From positions 1,270,573 to 1,334,572 of the forward strand of contig JAEMBT020000004.1 in assembly GCA_018873245.2 (NCBI GenBank): a stretch of 64,000 bases of DNA, given 5' to 3'. The notes under the pieces are model-generated. The model did not search any database, was not told the origin of the DNA, and saw only the letters and a program-made list of their open reading frames with translations. Numbering within the stretch: position 1 is the stretch's first letter; each line of letters starts with the position of its first letter. Positions 45,451-57,210 of this stretch are shown one piece after another. This stretch comes from Archegozetes longisetosus. Lineage: Eukaryota > Arthropoda > Arachnida > Sarcoptiformes > Trhypochthoniidae. Made by a program: the position numbers and the translations under genes.

Positions 45451-48400
45451 AATACTGACCCCTGTCATTGACAAGAATTTGCTTTGTATTTTCTATAACC
45501 ATCACTTGTACAGAATCTATTTATTAAATCAACTGAAATGATAATTAAAAGCATAATAGACTGATCGATGAAAGTCATGTTATGCTGTATCGTGAAGTTA
45601 ATTCTATTCTTTATACAAAAATTTTGACCGAAAAATATAAGTTGCCTCTCGGTATGGGGTCAGAGAAGAAACTTTTCGAATTAACCTTTCATACCATCGT
45701 AATTTGGATAAAATTTCGGAAATCAGGTTCAATAAGCTGTAAGTTTAAGAAATTAGTGTAAGAAAACTCAAAATCTTTTTTCATAGACTTGATTTGAAAA
45801 CTTGAAATACAAGTATAACCCGGGTATGTGATATATAAGCATACCCATAGCCATGTATGATATAAGGAATATATGAGCAAATAAACAGTTTGTATTTTTC
45901 ACCTAAAACTGATATGAATAAAAACAGGTTATGTCATATGAGATTTCACATGCAGATAATCGGTTTTTCTGTTTAACTTGTTTTATTAGCTCTAAGTATA
46001 ATGCCACATCTTTTATAAAGAATTAGTTCAGTTCTTCAATCAGGAATATTGTCACAGAACGATAAAATGTCTCTATACCGTTTGAATCAGAAACTGAATT
46101 TAATTATGATAACTTCAATTGCGAATCTATCCGGTAATTGACTTTGAATGACTTGTCCACTGCTTTCACACTGAATATTATCTTAATAATTATTGTATTC
46201 TTTGTTTTTGTAATAAAGAGCATTATTTACCATAGAATCGAGGTAACTGTTTGGATAGCTTATAAATATCTGGTGACAAATCAAAAAATAAGTATTTGTT
46301 ATGTGTTTGACAAAAATTTGAAGATTTTAAAGAAAATTTCAAATTATTTTCCTTTAAGATGAAATTTTTTCTGAATCAAAGACCAAGAAATAATCTATTC
46401 ACAACTCAATTATAATTATGTTTTCGAATTTCAAATGACTATCTGTTTTGTTCTCGAAAATTCTAACTAGATAGTCATCAAAACCAAATATTTAAACAAG
46501 AATTTGAAACAAAGTTTACAAACAAATGTAAATTTTTCTGGAAATTCCAGAATATTTACCTCTAATTATGTCAATCTTCTAGTATTATATCAGTGATTGA
46601 AGAGATTAATTATCAATAAAGCTGAAAACAAAAACTTATATAAAAATTTAAATTGAAGAAATCGTGTAATCTTTGCTAAACTAATGACCTATAAAACTGA
46701 ATTCAAACAAAATGATATATTAATGAAAGCCATAAGAGCAATAACGCCCAGGACTCATGCATGCCCTGAGCGTAAACTTCTTTTTTACTCCTAGTCCTTT
46801 CACTTTCCCTGTCTTTTCGATATCAGTGAACTTATCCAGGATTTTGTCTCTGGGTCAGCGTTAATCTAACAAATATCAGACAATAAAAAAAGGTCTTCAA
46901 AGTTTTCAACCCTTACGAGTATCTCAACTCCGACCTGATATTGCCTTAAGTTCCCATTACATGTGCAGCAAAGAGTTGGTTTAAGAGTATAACAGATTTG
47001 ATGCTCAAAACATAATAACATAAATTCGAGATTTTCGAGAAAATATATAGCTTTAGGGCTTATGAGATGTTCAAACCAAAGGTTTGACATTCAAGATCAA
47101 CTTTACTGCTGTCATTAAACTTTAGGTAAATTGTTTGACGTAAATGTGGGGTAAAAACTTTCACTTATTATCAAGGGATAGGTTTTTGATTATGTGAACC
47201 AAAAGGCTTGAAAACAGGTTATGTGAACGATACAAAAACCATCACTTGTCCTTTTCTTTTTAGCAAATAACTACGAGTTCGTATTGAAGTCCATTAAGAT
47301 ATTACTTTGAACATTTTTTCTTGTTTATTATTGATGAGTATTCGATAAGGTTTCAATACTTTCATCATAATTAAAAAAATATTTTGAGCCTATAATCAAT
47401 AGAAGATTTGTTTACATTTTTTCTTATATTTTCGTTAGTTTTTAGGCAGACGAAAAACTATTCATTTTTCAAACTTTCTCTTTAATAAAGAAACTTTCTA
47501 TAGATTGAAATAGAAATTCGTTTTTCATTGAAATCAATTTCTTTTTGATTAAATTAGTGGAAATAAAGGGAGATTTATTTGATAAGAATAATAATTGTAG
47601 ATTTTCTATTGATCTAATTAAGGATAAGCCCAAATTGCAAATAACTGGGTTTTTCTACTCTCGCATTACGTAAATAGTCTAAAAACTAGTTCAACTTTTA
47701 AGTCTATGTTTAGAAACATTTGCCTTCAGAGACAGTACGGGAACTCACTCGTACAAAAACCGATCCAAGATAACAAATTATTCTTAAGAAGAGATTGCAA
47801 GTGGAAAAGTTTCTAAAAATAAGCTTCTAAAAATAAACCTCTAAAACTAAAATACTATTCAACAAACAAAATGTTTGTAGCTTAGCCTTGAATTTAATCT
47901 AATTTTCGTAGTAAGCTGCAAAGTATTGATAGGTTTATGTTTATATTTATTGGAAATTTTTTAAATTAGCTGAACTCATACTCAGATCTTACTCATATAG
48001 CTAGAGGGTGAAAACTTTTTTCTGCAATTAATTTCTTTAGAATGAAAATCATAAATGATCTTGCACGTAATAGATATGACTACTAATCAAACAAAAGGAT
48101 GTTTGGTATCATTGAAGAAATAAAGATTTTCTCTTATTTCTTAGAACATTTTGAACGGTCTTTCAAATCTTTATCATTCATAACAATAAAGACATAATTT
48201 TCTGAAATATCACTTAAGAGATTTCTCAATATAAAATCAATTCAATGACTAATTCAACTGATTTATCATTCATTTATATGTATAAGATATATGTCATTAT
48301 TACAAAATTTTTATCTTTCAAAACCTCGAATGGGATCCTAAGAAAGAAGTACTAATTTTGAGGGAATTTCTTCGCGTGATTATTGACATGATGACATATT

Positions 48401-50496
48401 TTTGGTATGATGTGTGTGAAAACATGTAATTTATAGCAAAATCATCGAAAAGGTATTTAGAAATACATTCGCATTGAGCGCCCAACAATAAGACAGGTAG
48501 CCGTAGAATGTGCTGAAAAAGTTTTTTCTGGCGTCCGAAAAGTTAATCATAGTATTATTGAGAGAAAATAACTTGAAAAATCTTCCAAAGGGTTTAAATC
48601 TTTTTTGCAACTACGAGAAAGTTATATTTAAATTCATTGTCACTTCAATACAATGTTTTTCATTGAACTTAATTTGTAACACTTTTTGACAAAGAAATAA
48701 ATCAATTGCATTTTAGCTGTATTTTCATAAGAACCTTATCTTTATCTCCCGTTTAGTACTTGTATTAAAATTATTCTTTAATTTATTTTCATTGAAACCT
48801 AAGTCTTAAAAACTATTTTGAATAAGATTTTCATCAATAGCTTTTTCATGCTTTTCAATCGAGTTTTCATAAACTTTACTCATAAATAAAATGACTTATC
48901 ATTCAGTATCTGAAGACGTTGTGAAATTCAAATGCTCTAAACTTTCATTAATATTGATTTCATTAATTTCAGTAATATTTTTCAGTAAATATTTATCTGA
49001 CTCATCACAAAACATAGGATAAACGATTGGCAAAACTCCAGCATAAGATCCGAATCCTAAATTGATTAATATCTATTGATCAAATAAATGAAACATCCTT
49101 TAAATAATTGAAAGTTACACTTAAAACTTTCAAGTTGCTAAAATTTCTTATCAATTATCGTATCATCAAATCTGCAATTATCAAAAGTACTCTCAAATTG
49201 AGTGAAAATTTCACTTCTGCTTATTGTTATTAAAAAATCGAGGACAAAATTAGATTTATTTAATGCGCTCATAAATCTTAATTATACTAAAATATAAAGA
49301 GAGTGTGCCATTTATTAAAATGTTAAACACTTAATAATTGTTGTTCGCATAAAAAGCGATCATCTTCTGCAATTATGAAGATTTGTAAACTATATTGTTT
49401 GAAAACTAGTGCTCTCTATAACAGTTGTGATGAGATTTGGTCAGTCGAAAGTATTCTCAAAACAATAATAAGGAGAAGCTTATTCAAAACTTAATTTTCA
49501 TTGAAAACGACAAGATTGTCTAACAACATATAAAAAATGATTTATCTACTGAGAAAATTGACTAATTTCGAAAGCTTCTCCAAACAATAGAATAGCAGAA
49601 AATGAAATAGCATTGAAATAATTACATAATTTTGAATTTATTTTTCATCATCTTCTTCGATATGACATGAAAGAGTCTAAAAAGAACTAATTAAGCCTAA
49701 ACTTGAAGGTCTAACGTCAAATATGGTATAAAATGAAATGCTTTTTCTTAGAGTGTATTTAAGTTTACGGGTATTTCCCTAAACATAACTTCACTCTTAT
49801 TGAGGACCTATTTCTCTGTTGCCGATGGGCCTGAACCCCTTTAAATCATTGAAACGGCTACTGATTTTTGATTAGATGTCAATAAAATCAATGCCAATAA
49901 CATTGTATTCGATTGGGATCTGAGAAATTGTTTATCAGTTCTATACTGCTCGGGGATCTTCCAAAGCATTTCTTTTAAAAAATACATAAAAAGCAAATCT
50001 TTTGTATACAGAACAATCAAAACCAATTTTTTAAAGAATGTTCGGCAAATCAAATATCAATTTTATAACAAAGTTTTACGTTCTATATCAGGCAATAGAA
50101 GTGTTAGAATTTTTAAAAATCTAATAAAAACTTGAAAAAGTTTATATCAAATAAACATCTGGAAAAACACTTTTTATGAATAACTTAGAACGAATTACGT
50201 CGAAATGCTTAAAAATCGCGATTAAAGTCACAATAGTAAACGGTAAATTTCAGCAACATATGACTACTAAGGATATTTAATTTTTTATTTATCCTGAAGA
50301 ATATTTTCAAGATTAAACGCATATTTTGTTTATCAACTTTTCTCTCAACCGGGAATTATTTTTTTGGAGCACCAGTAATCATAGATCCAAGCATTTCATG
50401 AAAGTTATACGTAAGGCGAAAGTTTTAACGAATAAGGGAAATTTTATATATTTTTAAAACTGAGATTTATTTTTCCAACTTATAACCTGAAGGTAA
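45451..50496. other. Intergenic, no gene seen
   Basis: AT-rich DNA. The short minus-strand frames at 45689-45880, 46866-47090 and 49841-50053, and the plus-strand frame at 46138-46362 (a hydrophobic segment), have no recognisable domains. Confidence 0.4.
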
Positions 50497-50613
50497 GGAT
50501 GAGTCAAAGCTTAAAGTTCAGCAGCTCAAAGCTCTGCTGAGCTTATGCTGATAAGGCCGAGCTAGCTTTGAGCTGAAAGCTCAGCGCAGGTCAAAGCTAG
50601 CTTATGCTCATCA
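50497..50613. repeat. AGCTCA-rich palindromic repeat, copy 2
   Basis: The left end GATGAGTCAAAGCTT and the right end inverted, GATGAGCATAAGCTAG, are imperfect terminal repeats around tandem AGCTCAAAGCTCTGCTGAGC-type units. Compact form of the element at 45005-45450. Confidence 0.55.
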
Positions 50614-50814
50614 CCACTTGAAAGTATACTAGAATTGGCTCCAGTTTAGAACCAGAAATAACCTAACATTTCCAATCATCCCATGTGCGTCAAAGACTGA
50701 ACTAGGGGATACAAGGGAAAAATCGTTGCACATGTAAAATCTCGTTTAAAAATGGGTTAAGTGTCAGGTTTTTTAGTATACAAGTTAACATGTTCTTTGA
50801 AAATCTGATTTGTT

Positions 50815-50818
<4 letters not shown>

Positions 50819-50877
<59 letters not shown>
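50819..50877 (+). repeat. (GA)n microsatellite, about 29 units
   Basis: Uninterrupted GA dinucleotides ending in GAGCGAG. It lies about 320 bases upstream of the ELOVL start codon, where it could serve as a GAGA-factor-type promoter element. Confidence 0.9.
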
Positions 50878-50881
<4 letters not shown>

Positions 50882-51197
50882 TCCGACCTAACCCAGAACG
50901 AGAGTAAAAGTTTCAACAAGTTTTCATTACCTTCAATCCTAGAAAACTCGTCTTCAAGAGCACACGTTTTATGTCTAGCACTCCATTCATCGACCAAACT
51001 CCGATGAGTAAAGACGATAGCTATCATTGAACTACTTCTCTGATAGTTAGCGGAATTTTTCATATAAGACAGTAGAAAAATAATAAAACTATTTCCTGAT
51101 ATTATAGTTTCTCGATCACTTAATTGTATATCTTCTCAGGCTCTTTAGGTATAAAAAGTTGCTTAAAAAAGTGTTTTATGTGTTGAATATTTATAAT

Positions 51198-51781
51198 ATG
51201 CATAACACGAACATGTCTTCAAGTTTGTGGTTAAGCTTTGATGAACTAATATTCAAGCAATTGTCTAAACGATCAAATGCTGATTCATTTATCTCTCGTA
51301 TTGTCGATGATCTATCTCTAAATGATTCTCTGGAATGGCAATCACACGCTGGGCTTCCGTTTGCTTTCAATTTTGAAGCCAGACTCAATGGAGAAGAACA
51401 CGTAATTATATTTCTATTCAATTTTTAATCTTTTGCCGAAAAATCGAGAACTTTCTTAGATTTATATAAATGTTTTTCCTCCTCACGATTTTAAAAGTTT
51501 GTTGAGTATTAAATGGATTTACTTTATTATAAATCTAATTTAATTCAAGTTTAAGATGTATGAACCCATTCAAACATATTCAAGATTAGTATAAAGAGAA
51601 CAAATTTGATATTACACATAAATCATCGAACTTTCGTATTCATTATTAACAAATAACTCTTTTCGAATATTATTAAACGATTTTAAGCATATTTTCTGAA
51701 GTAATATCGGAGCAGGCTATAAAGTCAATTATTACACAATCTTTTTTACCCACACCCTTAACGACTCTTTCACCCTCACTC

Positions 51782-51830
<49 letters not shown>

Positions 51831-54800
51831 AAACTCTAACACAGTCTTGAATTTTAAACGTCAAAAGAGTTTTGCCAAATGGAAAATGTTGAACTTGAAT
51901 AATAAATTTGTCTTAAATGAATATTATTTAACGATTACTGAACAAGTCTTAAATGAAAAAATCGCATAAAAGTTACTCAATAGCTAAAGATGACATTAAA
52001 ATCAATCAAAATTTTTTTTTCACATAACTATTGAACTTGACTCAAAACTAATTCTCAAGTTAAGAGTCTTCATGTCAATTGTTTATTTGTGTAGAAATTT
52101 CTCAAAAAATCCAAATTAAATCAGATATAAGGAAAAAGTGAGCAAAAAATTAATTCCGAATTCTAATGAATGTATGAAACAAAAAAATTATAGAGAATGT
52201 GGATTCGACACAATTGGCACTTCACTATATATGTATCGATAGCCTATATGGTAATCATCTTTTTGGGCGCCCAATGGATGAAAACCCGCAGAGCATTCGA
52301 CCTAAGAAAATCTCTATCGTTATGGAGCGGAGCTTTGGCTATATTCTCGATAATCGGAACAATTCGAGTCCTACCAGAATTCTTAAGCATTCTGTACAAT
52401 AAAGGCTTCATCGAATCGTTCTGCAGTAATTCGTACAAAGAAGATAATAGGCTTGTATTCTGGTATTTAATATTCATTTGGTCCAAATTGGCCGAATTGG
52501 GTGACACAGCCTTTATTGTGTTGAGAAAGCAGAAATTGATTAACTTACATTGGATTCATCATGTTCTCACCCTCTGCTACTGTTTCTTTGTCTTTGCCGA
52601 TCAACCAGGAACTGCTCGATGGATGGTATGTATCGTTTAATCTAACCTTAATTTTCAAGCCTATAAAATACGCCTCTATCTTTGAAAAATATTTTACCAA
52701 TTTTTCGAACCGTTTCTTCAAAATTTGCCTGAAATTTTCAAGTTCTATACGCTTATTATCCTGAAAAAGTAATTTTGCGGTACCTTTCAAATCCTATTTT
52801 TTGAAGAATTTTTTAAAACTTTGAAACCCTCTCATGAAAACTCGTCATCTCTCCATAAGATTACAAAATGATTTTTCTTTATTTTCGATTAAGTCATAAA
52901 CCTTTTTAGATTTCCAATCTGTTGAAAATTTTGTATATATTTTTCTCTCCAAGATATTTGAACTCTCACTAACTTTTTATTCGTCCGTGATTTTTAATGA
53001 AAATTTTCCTTTCATTGGAGTTTCAATTAAGATTTTTCATTGAATTTTGATTTAATTATTTATTAGATATTTATTCGGATGAATATGAAGTTAGCAGTAT
53101 CTTCAATGACATGAATCAATCAAATTTTATAATCAGTCAAATCCTCAATAGAAAAGTAAAAGCACTATTCGGTATTAGTTTCTAAGGCTTCGAGAGACTT
53201 TTCCCAAGCTTAATACCGGTTCGAGTCACTGGAAATAATGTCATAGAATCATATCTTCAGATAATTGCTTTCAAGCCCTAAAAAATTTAAATATCATTGA
53301 AATTCAAATCAAGACTGAGTTCTAGTACACACACACACACACACACACAACACTATATAACACACACCTGTCAAGTATACAAAATCATATCCGTATTTAA
53401 GTTACTATTACTTTCAGGTATTAAACATTTAACACACTTTTCTCTCTCCCCTCGCCCTTACGCTCTCTTTAAAGCTCTCTAGAGTTTAAGCTCTAATTTT
53501 CCGCTATATATCCGATAACTAAAACTACTGCAAACTCAAATTCATTCATGACTTCATTCACAAATAGTCGAAATTAAGGTTAGAATTAGTACTAAAAATA
53601 TTTAGATTAACCTAAAGGTCACAAAAATCTAGTGAAGAAATTGTTTGTCATTTTTCTGACACAAATTTAGATAAAATTTTGTCTGTACTTCTGATCAAAG
53701 ACAAAGCTTTTAAACTCTTATCTACATAGAAAAGGTTTTTGCTGCTAGATATGGACAATGCAGACATTAATCGGTTTAAACACAGGCTTGAACTGCACTT
53801 CTCCTGAATTTTTCATGGCTTTAAGCATTGTTTTAGATTTGGGTTTTTACGTTTTGTATTGATTATCATCTATTGAGAGAATGACCGCTAATTCATAAGT
53901 GAAATTATTCAGGAATGCACGAGGGCAAATATTTTCTTTTATTGAAGTTTCAGCTCGTTTTCAGAACTATCTCGAAAATAACACTTTTCTAGACAAAAAT
54001 CTCATTTTAAGATAATTTCTGAAAAAATCTTAGAAACATTCTCATATTTTCCACTAAAGTATTATTCACTACTGTTTTTGATAAGAAAGCTTTTGAAAAC
54101 TTGGTTATAAAAACATAAATTTAGTTAGCCTTTTAAGAGTAGTAATTGAAGTGCATTAATATGGACTCAATATGAATATGAAAAATACTAACATGCGACC
54201 GTGGTATAGAAAATGAATTAAACTTAATTTCAGTTCTATGCTACTAAATTCGAGGTTAGATTGTGCTGTTCAAGTAAAAGTTTAACAAGTTTCAGTAAAA
54301 TAACTAGATATGAAAAGTGATAACTACATCAGATAATCACAAATATATTTTATCATTATATTTACAATTGTTCAAAATATATCTTTAGAAACAATTATAT
54401 CTTATGAACATTCATCTTAAGTTAGTCATATGACAATTAAAATTATGGACTTATATAAAGATAAAATTTTTCCTGACTTGAACTTCAAGTTAATCCTTGG
54501 ATTAATAAAAGGCCAAACAGTTCCTAAAGCGAAAACCTTAATCTAAATTTCGAGCTGGAGGTGTCATAAAGCTCATATAGCAATGGCAAATATAGTTGAA
54601 CACCAATGACAGGAAAAATTTGATATAAGTAATTATTAGAGAGTCTTTTAAATTTATTAGCTTTGATGTTTTCGGATCCTTCTAATGTTCAAATTGATTG
54701 GCATACAGCTCTTTAGAAGACTATCAAAAATTATTTTCATTCATTTTATCTTACTAATAATCAGCTAATTCGAAGGGCACGTTATTCCTACCATTCGAAT

Positions 54801-56888
54801 CAATTTAATGAGATTTTTTTCTTTTCAATAATCATGTTTTTCGGTCACTAACTATAGCCTAAAATGTTTTAGTTCAAAGTTTGATATGAACTTTAGGTAA
54901 TCCTTTGTGTCCATTACAGTTAGGTACGAAAACTTTTGTGCTCATCTACTATTCAAAAAATGGAAAATTAGTTTCCCGTTTGAAAAATTTGAGTTTCATT
55001 TATTTTTCTTATTTCTATAACTTTTTTCTCTTCATTACACAATATAAGAAAACGCGAACGTCTTCCACTCTTCTTTACTAATAAATACTTGAATTTCTTA
55101 GCTGTCAATCATAGACGTTTGTCTGAAACATGTTTTTGTCATTAACAGAAAAAAGTTATGACATCAATGGTATTGTGTTTATAAGTCATTATTACATCAT
55201 TAAGAGTTTTATTTTGTCACTATTTAATGCACTATTCGAGTGGTAAATTCCTGACTAGTCTATAGATACTTATCTATAAGTATTTCACAAACAAATTTAA
55301 AGATTGCGTCAAATTTATTCTCATTTTTAATGGCTCTCAAGTGAAGAATAGCTTTTCAATGATTTTTTCCTTATTCGATGCTATCAAATTGCAAATGAAT
55401 GTTGCCTAAAATGTAGAATAATTTCTTATTTTAAAATATTGATAATTGATTCTGACAGATTCTGATATTATTCATTACATTGAGATTATGGAAATACAGA
55501 AATTTTTGACAACATTAAATCTTTTCATTTCTAAGACCTTACAACTGAAGTTCAAATGTGATTTAGATAATTCGAGTCACGGTTAGTTTGAAAATTACCA
55601 AAAACAAAATTAAAAAACAGCTTTTCTGTGTGTGGAATAGACCCGTAATGGGAGTTTCCAGTGAGGATAAAAACTGAAATAAAACTATCAAAATACGCTA
55701 ACCAAGCCGTTAGTTACAGAAATTATCTCTCATTAATACATGTTTTGAGCTGAATAATTAACTAGCTTGTTATCAATTATAGGATCTTTAAGTGAAATTC
55801 TAATTTAAGAAGTAATCACCATAAGGTAATTTCTAACTCTTCAGAACAGGTGACTGAAAGTTTATTATTGGCTAAAAATTTGAATGATTTTCAAGTTCCT
55901 ATCAGATCAAAAAGTTCTTAGTATTAGCGAACCATGGGTTTTAAAAATTACATCAAAGATAAAAATGTTGAAATTATCTCGAAATTCAATCAAACCTTGA
56001 TTTTAGCTTATTATAGCTATCACAAATTAAATTTCAAAACTCAACCAAGGGTGTCAATACTTTATCGAATGAAGACCGAAAAAATATAATAGCGGGGCAT
56101 AAGATCATTTTGAGAATTATTCCCTATTATTTAAAGCCAAAGCAAGGACCAAAAGATAAATCTTTAGACTGTAGCTTTACACCTGTGTTGGAGGCTGGAG
56201 ACATGATCTCAAAATTGGAGAGTTGGCATCCCTAACCTCAATCCTTCACTTGATTATAAAATAAAGTCCTTTTCCTTCAACTTTGCATAGTCTTCACTTG
56301 AAATGCAAAAAGAGCATATCTAGTGCAAGTACGACCTTTTGCTAAGCTCAAATTTTTCGTTCACCTTGAAAATATTCAAACTATCTCGAAATTCTTGTTG
56401 CATAAAGGATACATGAGTCACATATCTTCGTATACAAATATGTCCTTTACCCAGCACCTACTTCTCATTTTACTCACTTTTCATTAACTTCTGATGTTTA
56501 AAAAGATTCGTTAGCTAATCAATAATTTCTTTACAAATTCTAGGTTGGAATGAATTTTGCCATACATTCACTGATGTACACATACTATTGTTTACGAGCA
56601 CTTCAATACAAGATTCCGCGCATAATATCAATGACTATTACCGTCGCACAAATAGTCCAGATGATATTCGGTTTGTTAATCAACTTCATATCATTCAAAT
56701 ACAAACGAGAAGGAATCAAGTGTGATATGACGTTACCCGCTTCTTCGACTGGTCTCGCCTTATATTCACTATTTTTCATACTATTCCTAAACTTTTTTAT
56801 CTGTAGTTACTTTCTTAGACCTAAGGTTAAGAGAATTGTTTTTATTAATGACAAAAATCATAATTCAATTGATAAAAAATTAGAATAA
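51198..56888 (+). CDS. ELOVL6-like: ELOVL-family very-long-chain fatty acid elongase
   Basis: Exons 51198-51401, 52194-52625 and 56544-56888, introns phase 0 (792 bp and 3918 bp), give 326 aa. The enzyme condenses malonyl-CoA with acyl-CoA in the ER membrane. Visible family motifs: FNFEARLN...MWIRHNW near residues 57-76 (as in ELOVL6), FDLRKSLSLWSGALAIFSI, KLAELGDTAFIVLRKQK, the histidine box HWIHH (187-191), MNFAIHSLMYTYY at the start of exon 3, and TVAQIVQMIFG. Seven hydrophobic segments fit. The tail is basic (RPKVKRIV), ending KKLE, a possible dilysine-like ER signal. The N-terminus is about 35 residues longer than usual; a second in-frame ATG at 51213 is possible. The box ELGDT and HxxHH favour ELOVL3/6-like specificity for saturated C12-C16 substrates, which is inference. 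Confidence 0.92.
51774..51826 (+). repeat. (CT)n microsatellite in ELOVL intron 1
   Basis: About 24 CT units, preceded by CACCCTCACTCTCACTCT. Complementary to the (GA)n tract at 50819-50877 on the other side of exon 1. Confidence 0.9.
52626..56543 (+). other. ELOVL intron 2
   Basis: A 3.9-kb intron bounded by GTATGT and AAATTCTAG. Apart from a (CA)n tract I see no nested gene; the interior is AT-rich and T-rich. Confidence 0.7.
53327..53349 (+). repeat. (AC)n microsatellite
   Basis: About eleven AC units followed by interrupted CACAC motifs (ACACACC), inside ELOVL intron 2. Confidence 0.85.
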
Positions 56889-57204
56889 CTTTTTCTACTT
56901 GAGAGAAAAATGTTTTTATGTAATTTTTTATCTGTCATTTTTTCATACTTATTATTATTAATCTATATTATGCTCAATTCTTATTGATTCTCATCATTGA
57001 CTGGACCTACGGTTTAGTTTATATATATAAGACTACGTATTGAACAATGGCTTATTTTTGTATCAATTTTTATAATCTATTGAAAATAACTTAATTTTTT
57101 ATTTTTATAAGTATTTTGATACAAATACTATTTAATAATTAACTGCTTACTGGGAAGACTTCTTTTTGTAACTTAATCATTCATTTTATGAAAAATTGTT
57201 ATGC

Positions 57205-57210
57205 AATAAA
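57205..57210 (+). terminator. Poly(A) signal of the ELOVL gene
   Basis: AATAAA about 317 bases after the stop codon, followed by GAACATGTTTTCTCTT (T-rich). Confidence 0.5.

Noticed and set aside
46138-46362. Hydrophobic 74-codon frame as a further receptor relic
   Set aside because: It lacks all receptor motifs (EHN, HN.I.C, NYEFYLL); AT-rich sequence readily encodes Ile/Phe-rich stretches.
50785-51063. Protein with long (SL)n or (ER)n runs
   Set aside because: These are translations of the GA/CT microsatellite; no domain on either strand.
53218-53230. tRNA-like B box (GGTTCGAGTCAC)
   Set aside because: No A box at the right distance and no cloverleaf could be folded; similar GGTTCGA motifs elsewhere also fail.
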